Source: Limnomonas spitsbergensis (Eukaryota; Chlorophyta; Chlorophyceae; Chlamydomonadales). From it: a DNA stretch of 64,000 nucleotides. This document shows, piece after piece, positions 22,495-31,442 of this stretch. The first letter of the stretch is position 1. The number at the start of each line of letters is the position of its first letter. Location of the stretch: contig JAYJMM010000070.1 in NCBI GenBank assembly GCA_037349105.1, positions 930,001 to 994,000 of the forward strand, written 5' to 3'. Position numbers and translations under genes: made by a program. Below the pieces are notes generated by a model. That model saw only the letters and a program-made list of their open reading frames with translations, made no database searches and was not told where the DNA came from.

Positions 22495-25400
22495 GCAAGA
22501 TCCAGGCAGCAGCGAGTACCTTGTCGACTCGCTCAAGGCGTCGCTGGGCAAAGCCGAGATCCGGGGCGACCTGCGGTTCATGGGTGGCACTGAAAGCGCC
22601 ACTAATTACGTGCCGTGGGGGGAAGGCGCTTACGGCTACAAGTCACTGCCCGCAGTTTACCGCGCGGACGAGCCGCAGTCGCAGGTCCGTGCTGGGGCCC
22701 GCCGCTGCCGGTGCAATCGCCCGATCCCTCTGTCCATGGGCCAATGAACAACCGGGCATGCCCTGCTTGCACGCAGCATACGCATCGGGAGGGGGCATGC
22801 TGTGTACATGGACAGCGCCCTCTTCTTCAGAGCCTGAGAATATGACCACAGGACCACCAGTTAGGGGTTCTGATGGCCTGTCCGGGAGGTAAATACCGGT
22901 ACCAGCAGAGGGGTAACAGCAGGCATGTCGTTAATTCGGGTACAACATGCAAAGACAATGGATATTGCTGGCCAAAATATCTATGGCCATGGATGCTGGC
23001 CATAGATATTTTGCAACAGTATAAAAGAAAGGATGCAAGAGGAAGGACAGTTCCGGCTTAATACACAGGAACACCGTCTGCTCGCCCCTCCACTGGTTGC
23101 TGCCACAGCGTTCGTCCAAGCACCCACACAACGGCCTAAACCCTTGGCCCTCAACCCTACGCTCTAGTTTTGTTTTTTTAGTGTCCAGCCAACCCAACGT
23201 TCGTTTGTCGAAGGCCCAGGCAATGCAAACAGGGAAAACATAAATTGTTTGAATAAGCTGAGCAGGAAAATAAACCTCTCCTCCAGTGTTGTCACCGGAT
23301 CTCCACAGCAGCCATTAAGGCAGCAGCATAGGTGCGTGTCCAGCTGCGCTAACGCAGCCACGCTTACCCAGATGCAGAGGGCCAGCATGCAGGGGAGGTG
23401 TCTAGGGTTTCATCCTGATTCCTTGACCCATATTCAAGGGGCCTGCAAGAAGCGGCAGTACGTAGACAGCTGAAGGGATCAAACGTACTGAAACATGGAT
23501 TGGTGCCTGATGGAGTTTTAACATGGCAGTAATTTTATGTCATTTTGCCCGACTGCGTCCACCTCCTACATAACTTACACTTCTCATCGCTCACTGGCAT
23601 CACTCACCACTCACTACTCGCTATGCACCTCTCACCACTTGCCACTCACTGTAGACCTCTCACCATACCAAATGACCACTATGCACCATCCACCACTCAC
23701 TATAACCCACTCACCATTCACTATATACCACTCACTGCTGATGCACACCACTCACCACTTGCTATGCATTCTCACCACACACAATGCACGTCCCACCACT
23801 CACTAAGCAACTGCACCACTCACCACTCACCACACCACTCGTGCACCACCTGTCTCCAAATAGGGGATTTCCTGCACTCAAGACGCAGAGCACCTCTCAC
23901 ACTTGACCTCTCACGCATCACCACCTATTCGTACTGCACTGCTCACTTATCACCTCCAGACACTCACCTCCCACCCTCACCCCTCATGGACCACCTGTCC
24001 ACGTACAGGGTGCGCATTTGCACTCGCGGAGCGGCATCTTCCCCCGCCTGCACGGCTCCGTGGAGGAGGTCAAGGCCAAGCTGTCGCCCGTCCACACAGA
24101 GCTCACCACGAGCCTCAAGGTGACAGACAGGACCTGCGCAATTAAATTTAAAATATAAAAATGGCAGAGAAAGATAAGTAAATTAATAGGCCAGCGTCTG
24201 GGTGAAGAAAAGCCAGGACACCACGTGTATGATGATGCCTGACCTACTCTCTCCATCCTGCCTGGCCTGGCAGCCCTCCACATGACCATGCCTGCTCCTC
24301 TCCCTGGCTAGGTCCTAAACCCTTCACCCCGATCCCTGCTGCTGCCCCCCTGACAGGCACTTGACCGCAAGAAAACCGGCTTTTTGGATGCGGAGGCCAT
24401 GCAGGCTGGACTGAAGCAGACCGGCGTATTCCTTTCCAAAGTAAGCTGGCTTTCGTACAGTGTGATAGCTACTTACCTAGTATTGCTAGCATGCAAAACG
24501 GAAGCTACCTTGCTACCTAGCATGCAATGTGCTTAACCAGCCAGTTGCTTAGCATGCAGCCTGGAATCTGCCTAGCTGCCTAGCCTGCAGTACATGCTAA
24601 GCACCCAAGCACGCTGTATGGATGATGTTGTTTTTTAAGCCCGTCATGCAAGACATTAGACATTCCCCTCAGCTTCCTCTGAAGTCTGTCCCCCTGATTG
24701 TGAGCAGGCGGACGTTGACACGCTTCTGATGACCGTGCCGAGGAATGTGATGGGCCAGCTAGGCTACACCGAAATGTTGGACGCACTCATAGGGAAAGGT
24801 TGGAAGCGCCATCATTGCGGGCCAATATACGGAAATGCCCCATCAAGGGCAAAAATAAATACGTGACATGCCGTCCTGGGCAATATGCCATGTGGGACAT
24901 AGATGGGCAATGCCATTATGGGCTAGTGTGGGAAGCAAAGGGAATGGAGCTTTTAAAGCTTTGCAGGTGGTAGCGGTGAAAAGGCACAGGGGATGGGAGG
25001 ACAGGTGCAGGGTTTGAGGGGAGGGGAGGGAGGGGTGGGGGGGGGGGGGGGGCATTTAAATTATAATCCTAGTGAAATCAGCCATTATCATAAACATCAT
25101 AATTCATGCTGACCATCATATGGTAGCTGAAATCTATCTGAGGTGTAGCTGAAATTTAGCTGCTGAAATACTCTTGTATCCACTCTTATCCACACAAAAC
25201 TGCTTCTTCCCACAGGCACGGCCCCCACCTTGGATTCGTACCGGCCGCCGGTGGCGAAAGAGTTCCAGTGGCCGGACAAAGAGGATGTGTTTGTGGCGGG
25301 GCTGCGACTGCGCATGACTTCACAGCCCTTCACAATACCCGCAGCCAACATGAAAAGGTGTGAGCGACTCATTTGAACCCTGATGGGATCCTAGGGTTCT

Positions 25401-27213
25401 GAGTGTCAGGGTTTGGAACCTGGGGCACTCTTGGGGTCCTGAGCCCCAGGTCCAAGATCCTATACCCTTAGTCACTCTAAGTTTTGAGCACTGAACGGAA
25501 GGAGGTGTGGCGGTTATACTGCTGGTACCCTTGTTTGGAACAGTTTGCCCATTGCTCTTCAAATTTCGAATCATGAAATCTCATTAACAGTATCTACCTT
25601 ACCTATCTAGATATGTACGCGGCCTTCCTAAGGCTATCTACCTCAAGAATCTAATCTGACCTGTTGACCTGTCTTATTATATTGACTATGCTGACAGTAT
25701 GCCTGGGATGCGAGCTAGGAATTCTGGTCCCTCCCCTGGCATTTTTGAATTTGAATTTGACGTCTTCTCTGCCTGCTGCCTGCCGTGCGGACCGCGCAGG
25801 TATGCAAAGCAGGCGACAGACATCAGGCGGACGCAACACGATGCGGAGAAGGTGTGGATAGGGGTCTGGGAGCTCACGAGGAGAATAGTGTGAAATAGTG
25901 TGAACATTCACTGCTGAAAGTGTGGGGCTGGGATCCATTGCTGGAACCTGTACCCTTGACAAGGCTGGGAGTAAGGGCTAGAGGTTCCTCTTGTGGGAAT
26001 GGGTGAAACCGGATTTCCGAAAGGCGTTCTATCTTCATTGAATAAAAAACGCCCTTTTAATCCTCTCCCCATTCTTACCCTCCTCCCTCCTCTCCCCCGT
26101 CATCGCCAACTCCCTTTATCAGGTACATGACCTGTTGCGTCACTTCATGCTCCAAGACCTCATCATCTCCCCGGGCCGACCCGGCCACCCGGACCTCGCC
26201 TTCCGCCAGTGGCTGATGCTGAATGGTGTGCTGGCACGGTCAGAGACCCAGGTCCCAGGGTGAGCATCGGGTTCAAAATTCGAACTTCAAATTTGTAGAT
26301 TCAGTTTGCTGGACGGAGCCTCTTGAAGAGGCTGAAAGGAAGAAGATAGGTCATGCTGCCACAACAGCCACGCTTGCCCGCCTAGTGCGCGCGGACAGCG
26401 AGGGTCATAGGGCGGGCTGTTATCGTTTTTGACAATTGTTTAGGTTCCCGTACCGTATGTGATTTACCACTATTAAAATTGTTTAGGTTGAACGGTTATC
26501 ACTATCGAAAGTTGTTTTCACTACGCCACGAGCGGGGCGGGCGGGGGGGTAGATGTGGTGGATCAGATGATCTCAAGGCAACCCATCTCTTTCTGAAGTC
26601 AAGACAAAATAATTATATCCTGACGTTCCAACACCTGTGGTATAATCCTATCACAATTAAACGAAGAGGGAGCAGCCATTGCTAGTAACGGCTGTGCTTG
26701 TGGGGTCCGGGATTTGAATATGTACTTCAATTGGTGGTGTCCAACAATTCAAATTTGTATTCAAAACAGATTATATGACAGCTTGCTTGTAGCAGTCTCC
26801 CGTGCTGTTTCGACATATCCCCTGTGACTCTCTGCCCTGTCATGCTTGCAATCTCAATTGCTGGATGCAGCAGCTCTACTGATCAGGGTGCACAGGCTTA
26901 AGCGGGTCCCACTGCATCTTTGAACCCTAATAAACGGAACCACGTCATCGCATTAGGGTGAATCTGTCTGACTCACCGCCCTGCTGATTTAGATGTGAAA
27001 TGAAGAAAGTGTATGGAATTTGAATTGTTGGACCTGTTGCGTCCTTTCTACAGGGTGGTACCGCCGGAGGTGTACGAGGTGTTCGACCAGATCATTGCTG
27101 CCCTGGGCGTGCCGACGGTTCTTTCCGCAACTATGACACCCACGCCCCTCGGCTCGTCGCTGCAACGCACGACGCTACTCGGGGCGACCGGGACCCAACT
27201 TTCAGCGACATAG
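22495..27213 (+). CDS. EF-hand-like protein of unknown function, 5' end unresolved
   Basis: Eight exons join in phase: 22495-22684, 24009-24119, 24357-24440, 24708-24798, 25216-25357, 25800-25851, 26123-26259 and 27054-27213, ending at TAG. They encode about 321 aa plus at least one missing upstream exon, since the first exon enters in mid codon. The exons at 24357 and 24708 encode an EF-hand-like helix-loop-helix pair (ALDRKKTGFLDAEAMQAGL, then ADVDTLL with LGYTEMLDAL). The loop has Asp, Lys, Thr, Gly and Asp/Glu, but the ligand pattern is imperfect, so calcium binding is uncertain. Other parts (YLVDSLKASLGKAEIRGDL; VHDLLRHFMLQDLII; VYEVFDQIIAALGVP) are helical without a recognised domain. 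Such proteins are frequent in algal flagella, but nothing here proves a ciliary role. A TGTAA at 27383-27387 may be its polyadenylation signal. Confidence 0.75.
22973..23013. repeat. Perfect 17-bp hairpin next to a TATAAAA box
   Basis: Arms 22973-22989 (CAAAATATCTATGGCCA) and 22997-23013 are perfectly complementary around a 7-nt loop. A TATAAAAG sequence follows about 10 nt later. It lies in the intron after the first recognised exon of the EF-hand-like gene and could be a foldback element or a small-RNA precursor or promoter; none is proven. Confidence 0.8.
23560..23850 (+). repeat. CACTCACCA low-complexity tract (intronic)
   Basis: An irregular array of ACTCACCACT, CACTCACTAT and CTCTCACCA words, G-poor on the plus strand, within an intron of the EF-hand-like gene. 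Open frames across it are caused by lack of stop-forming words. Confidence 0.7.
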
Positions 27214-27877
27214 AACTGATTTGATTCCCATCGGGCAATGTTTCCGTGAACCCACGTGTATTTGTGTTTGTGAGTCCCTGGGCGCCTTGTCATTTGCACA
27301 ATGCGTGCAACCGAAGTGTGAGCAGCCATGCCAAAATCGAATGGGCTAAATCTGAACAGATTTGACCGTTGCCTTGCATCAATGTAATGCAGTTTAAATC
27401 TGAAGGTTTTGGCAGGGGCCCTAGTGAACGGATGCCAATATGCATGTTCATTGGTGGTTACCTGTCCACAACGTGTATGAAATTTTGGTTTCGACGCACA
27501 TTTATATTTCCATTACAGCCAGGCATATTTTGGCAAGTCGCACAAGGCTGAGCCTGCTTGTGGGAGCTCATTTGTACGTTATGATAATCACCGGCGTATG
27601 ATATGATTGGCAAAGTTATGGCATTGAAGCACAAGTGGTCACAGGCAGGCTGTGAATTTTTCAGTTTTCGGGCTTTCAGTACCTTCGGCGTCAAAAAGGC
27701 GCTTCAGCAGTTCCGCACACCACGTTGTTTACCAACATAAATACGACAGAATAGCCTGAAACTGATTTTCCACGTGGATCTTGTCCCAGCTACTTATCCG
27801 GTTTACGGGCACAAGTCCCATGCATCAAATGTGATGCCCCACTGGACTGTAAAAACTTAACGACTTCACATTATCGC
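27214..27877. other. 3' region of EF-hand-like gene and left flank of the retrotransposon
   Basis: No gene is seen. The last four bases, TCGC at 27874-27877, are the left copy of the putative target-site duplication; the right copy is 47776-47779. Confidence 0.6.
27874..27877. repeat. Target-site duplication TCGC, left copy
   Basis: TCGC immediately left of the element's TGTCGCAAC end; the same four bases follow the GTGACA end at 47776-47779. Four bases alone could match by chance, but their position at both TG/CA ends is as expected. Confidence 0.6.
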
Positions 27878-28120
27878 TGTCGCAACATAAAGCAGTAATC
27901 GTGCCAAAATGGTGTAAGCTGTCCTTACTGCCTTAGAGAGGCTCAAACTACTCACAACTAAGGTTCAACACCTGTACATACGTGCCTCTTGTACTACACT
28001 GCTGAGGTACAAGGGCTGTAAAGGGGGTGACTTGGTACAGCGTACCGCATAAGAGCTAAGGCTGGGATAAGGCTGGCCTGCCCGGGCGCCCCTAGCTGTG
28101 GGTACCGCCCCTACTTTACT
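27878..28120 (-). repeat. Repeat A2 (outer end of the element)
   Basis: Matches A1 (28763-29010) over 248 bp with one mismatch; the shared segment runs 27876-28123, overlapping B2 by the 3 nt CGC. It begins TGTCGCAAC on the plus strand, that is, it ends in GTTGCGACA on the coding strand. Confidence 0.9.
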
Positions 28121-28762
28121 CGCGATGGTTGCTTCGGGTCCGTGGTGGACTTCTTCCCCACTGAGTGGCGGACACCTACGGGCGGACTCAGCGTCTACAC
28201 GCTGGCCGCGAATGCGCGGCGCGTTAAGCTGTGGTTGGAACTTCTAGGTGACAGGCGTGGAGCTGGTCGCTTGTAGAGCTGCGACTAAAGGCCTGTCGGG
28301 TAGCGAACCCTGCAGGTCGTTATGAGTCACTTACCGCGTGTAGCGGGCGGAGCCGTAGCCGTAGACTGCGGACGACGTAGTCCTAGGCAGGGCTGGGCTT
28401 CGGGCTAGGTGTTCTCGTGCTTGCTAGACGGCGGGGACGCTGTTCTAGGCTTGACTGGCTTAGTGGTACTGGCTTTGATGCACTTCACTGGTTAGGTCTC
28501 CGAGATCTAGCCGGTGCTGGTTACAAATAGAGGCCTGTCCACTTAAAAGGAACGAAGTGAACGTCAAGCGTGCAAGCCGGGATTCAAAGGTCCCGGCAAG
28601 CCCTATGCACTGAGTACGGGAAACCCTGCCTCAGACCTTCCCGAAAGTGGGAAGCTGGGCTCCTAACCCTAAAAAGGGGCTCCGCAGGGAAGCTGCGGAG
28701 TCTACGGGGACGCGTCAGCGGTCCCTACGGTTTTGGCACGTATACTGCATTATACCGTGACA
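28121..28762 (-). repeat. Repeat B2 (642 bp)
   Basis: Direct repeat of B1 (47134-47775), with two differences noticed by eye (G/T in the CTACGGGCGG segment and C/T in GCAAGCCGGG). Contains a CTCCGCA...TGCGGAG stem-loop near 28679-28700. Coding-strand start is TGTCACGGTATAATG, which includes a TATA-like word. Confidence 0.92.
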
Positions 28763-28799
28763 GCTGTCGCACCATAAAGCAGTAATCGTGCCAAAATGG
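28728..28799. repeat. Imperfect 72-bp palindrome at the A1/B2 joint
   Basis: 28728-28762 (end of B2) and 28765-28799 (start of A1) are imperfect inverted repeats of 35 bp, about 26 of 35 matching, separated by GC. The centre is the perfect palindrome GACAGCTGTC. The same two sequences form the outer ends of the element (47741-47775 and 27878-27912), so this joint is equivalent to the two ends fused. Confidence 0.85.
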
Positions 28800-29010
28800 T
28801 GTAAGCTGTCCTTACTGCCTTAGAGAGGCTCAAACTACTCACAACTAAGGTTCAACACCTGTACATACGTGCCTCTTGTACTACACTGCTGAGGTACAAG
28901 GGCTGTAAAGGGGGTGACTTGGTACAGCGTACCGCATAAGAGCTAAGGCTGGGATAAGGCTGGCCTGCCCGGGCGCCCCTAGCTGTGGGTACCGCCCCTA
29001 CTTTACTCGC
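28763..29010 (-). repeat. Repeat A1 (internal copy)
   Basis: Second copy of A, lying between the purine tract and B2 in coding orientation. Identical to A2 except C for A near 28773. Confidence 0.92.
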
Positions 29011-29022
29011 CCCCCGCTCCTC
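29010..29022 (-). promoter_or_regulatory. Putative polypurine tract
   Basis: Coding strand reads GAGGAGCGGGGGG directly before A1 (GCGAGTAAAG). This is the expected kind and place of a plus-strand primer. It abuts A1 rather than B2, whereas the primer-binding site abuts B1, which would make the reverse-transcribed LTR equal to A plus B. Confidence 0.5.
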
Positions 29023-29976
29023 ACGAAACGCACACCGGGCGTGCGTGGGGAGCCGGACTAGGGGTGGTACTGAAACTGAGATCGGAAAAATATGTACACT
29101 CAGAACTGGTCAGTTCCCTAACACGGAACCCTCCTAAACGCCTGACTGCAATCCAACCAGTCGGTTTGAACAAAAGAAATCCACTGAAGAAAATCCACTG
29201 CAGGAAATTAACACAAGGAAATTCACTAAAGAATACTCACTGAAACTCGACTCATGCCTCTGGGTTCCCGGTCTCTTTCTGGCCTGATCAGGGCATACAG
29301 AATCCGGTACCTTCACCATTGTCACGCTTGTTTGGAAGTCAAGAAAGGGTCAGAACCCCTGAAAAACCATCAGAACTACGGGAAGCCAGCGGCCATCAGA
29401 ATCCATCAGAAATTGTCAGAATCCCTCAGAAATCAGAACGCATCGGAAACCATCAGAAACCAGAATCCCACAGAAACCACCAGAAATCAGAAGCCAGAAA
29501 TTATCAGACATCAGGACGCATCAGACCATCAGAAACCTGCACTCCTCAGAGACCATCAGAAATCAGAAGCCAGAAAATCAGACATCAGAACGCATCAGAC
29601 CATCGGAAACCTGCACTCCTCAGAGACCATCAGAAATCAGAAGCCAGAAAATCAGACATCAGAACGCATCAGACCATCGGAAACCTGCACTCCTCAGAGA
29701 CCATCAGAAATCTACAGCGGGTCGCATGAGAATGAACCGAATCTTCAGTGGGGCTCATCCGGGCCTACAGACATCTCCTGCTATTCAACCCTCAGCTCTT
29801 CATAGGAACACGGAAACCCGCTGCTCTCGCCCCACTGCACCGTTGACACCTGGCCTTAAGCTACAGGAGACGTGTGCAGTAGCAGCGGTGCTTCTCCCAA
29901 CCCGCCTGTACAGGTGGCTGGCCCTGTGGCGGTTCTATGGCTATTATCCCTCCCTGTCCCCCTTGGCTGTCTGCCC
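29023..29976 (-). other. 3' untranslated region of the retrotransposon
   Basis: Lies between the polyprotein stop and the purine tract. Apart from the 74-bp repeat, no gene or motif is recognised; forward open frames here are repeat-derived. Confidence 0.6.
29497..29712. repeat. 74-bp tandem repeat in the element's 3' untranslated region
   Basis: The word CTGCACTCCTCAGAGACCAT recurs at about 29537, 29611 and 29685. Units consist of CAGAAATCAGAAGCCAGAAA and CAGACATCAGAACGCATCAG blocks. Related ATCAGAA words extend upstream to about 29,340. Confidence 0.85.
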
Positions 29977-31020
29977 CTAGGCAGCTGTCTCCTCCTCTGC
30001 TCTGGCTGCGTCGGTGGCCGCTTTGGCCCTGCGCTGAACTGCCCTGGGGGTGACGTTGGCTTCTCCTCTGCCCGTTGTGTATGAAATGTCATACAGCCCG
30101 TTGGGCATGGGCCTGGCGATGCCCCGCTCCATCTGTTTAGTGGCCGGATTGGTGGCCATGACCTCCACCTCTGGCTTGTCCATGGCTCCTGTCTCCTGGG
30201 CTGCTCTGGCGGCTGCCCTGGTTGCCCGGGGCGCTGTCTCCTCGTGATGGGCTGGTTTGTTCGGTACTGCTGCTGCGGCCGGGCCCGGCACGCTGGCCCT
30301 TGATGCAGGCTCGCACCTGGGGCACATCCAATCGCCCTCGGGGATGGCGTAGAGCGCTGGCGCGAGGCAGTCCATGTGCCAGCCGGTGTTGCATGCGTCG
30401 CACAGGAGCATGACGTCCCCCCGGTCGGGTAGGCGGCAGACTTCGCAGGACAGGCTGACGTTGGGCCTGGAGGTGCTGAAATCCACCCTGCCTTTCAGGT
30501 TGGGGAGGTGGCACGGGGAGCAGTTGACTGCGTTCTCTGTTACGGTCAAGCCATCGGCGCCCTCCAGCACCAACGCCCCCGTCTCCCCCAGCCTCTGCAC
30601 CCGCAGGATTTCCGGCCTGGCTTTGGGGTCGAGGCTGCGCCGCTCCGAAGCGTACCGGACGTACACGTAATCCCCAACGGCGAACCGCCTGACCTGGGGT
30701 ACATATCCTCCTCCGCGGATCCTGGCGTAGCGCAACTTGTCCCGGTGCTGTGCGATCTTCAGGTGCTCTCCCGCGACCGGAAGGGCCTCCTTGATCCTGG
30801 CCACCCTGGCGAGAGCAGGTCTGCGGCCTCCTCCACTGTTGCCACTCGCGCTGTGCTCCATAGGTCTGCCCCGACCTTGGAGGGGAACACTGGCTTCTGC
30901 CCGTACAGTACCTCGTAGGGAGCCATGCGCGTAGCCTGCTGAGGCGAGCACCGGAAACCCAGCGCCACCCACGGGACCATCCTGTCCCATGAGTCGTCGC
31001 TGCTCCCGTCCCCGCAGCAC
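29977..31020 (-). CDS. Retrotransposon C-terminal module: integrase tail plus PHD finger
   Basis: Third reading frame of the polyprotein. Meaningful homology starts at about 30,805, where a single-base shift links it to the integrase frame (ATVEEAADLL in one frame, ARVARIKEALPVA in the other). The first part has a GDYVYVRYAS-like strand typical of the small barrel in integrase C-termini. 30447-30313 encodes a canonical PHD finger, spaced C-x2-C-x11-C-x2-C-x4-H-x2-C-x14-C-x2-C, including CDACNTGWHMDC and a Trp before the last pair. PHD fingers usually read histone H3 tails, so a role in targeting integration is likely by analogy with the chromodomains of chromoviruses, though not shown. A short YDISYTTGRG strand and a basic Ala-rich tail follow before the stop. 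Confidence 0.8.
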   Translation of the reverse strand: MLRGREQRRLMGQDGPVGGAGFPVLASAGYAHGSLRGTVRAEASVPLQGRGRPMEHSASGNSGGGRRPALARVARIKEALPVAGEHLKIAQHRDKLRYARIRGGGYVPQVRRFAVGDYVYVRYASERRSLDPKARPEILRVQRLGETGALVLEGADGLTVTENAVNCSPCHLPNLKGRVDFSTSRPNVSLSCEVCRLPDRGDVMLLCDACNTGWHMDCLAPALYAIPEGDWMCPRCEPASRASVPGPAAAAVPNKPAHHEETAPRATRAAARAAQETGAMDKPEVEVMATNPATKQMERGIARPMPNGLYDISYTTGRGEANVTPRAVQRRAKAATDAARAEEETAA

Positions 31021-31442
31021 TTGCGCAGGCCCGTCTTGAGGGTCTGGACAGCCCGTTCGGATAGCCCATCCGCCTGGGGATGGTTGGCGGAGGTGGTGCG
31101 ATGGTCAATGAAGCAATCGAGTAACATGTCTTGGAACTCTCCCTGGAACTCTGTCCCCTGATCGGTGACCACCTCTGCGCATCCCCCAAACCGTGCAACC
31201 ACGTTTTGGAAGAATGCCAAGGCCGTCACGTCAGACGCCTTGCTGGGGATGGGGATAAGCTCCACCCACTTGGAGTAGTGCTCTACACACACCATGACGT
31301 ACCGGTTGCCCCTAGGCGTGGTAGTGAACGGCCCGCACAGGTCCACACCCCAGCGGAAAAATAAACCCTCAATAGGGAGTGGGTGAGGTCTGGCTGCGTG
31401 TGATTGAACGTGGACGCCCTTGCCCTGTCGCACACCCCGCAC
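30759..31442 (-). CDS. Retrotransposon integrase catalytic core (DDE)
   Basis: Second frame of the polyprotein, useful from about 31,400 to 30,806. It reads RPHPLPIEGLFFRWGVDLCG (first Asp in VDLCGP), HYSKWVELIPI, VVTDQGTEF (second Asp) and HPQADGLSERAVQTLK (catalytic Glu, about 34 residues after the second Asp). It continues through the APYEVLYGQKP segment typical of Ty3/gypsy integrases. The HHCC zinc-binding part is at the end of the first frame (GHFGSHRT...CGVC). The two frames meet near 31,400 with a one-base offset. Either the copy carries single-base indels, the assembly has errors, or a programmed frameshift is used. No slippery heptamer is obvious to me. Confidence 0.9.
   Translation of the reverse strand: MRGVRQGKGVHVQSHAARPHPLPIEGLFFRWGVDLCGPFTTTPRGNRYVMVCVEHYSKWVELIPIPSKASDVTALAFFQNVVARFGGCAEVVTDQGTEFQGEFQDMLLDCFIDHRTTSANHPQADGLSERAVQTLKTGLRKCCGDGSSDDSWDRMVPWVALGFRCSPQQATRMAPYEVLYGQKPVFPSKVGADLWSTARVATVEEAADLLSPGWPGSRRPFRSREST

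Noticed and set aside
29254..29805. Plus-strand protein of 183 or 136 codons with repeats
   Set aside because: It lies in the 74-bp tandem repeat of the element's 3' UTR; overlapping frames are equally open.
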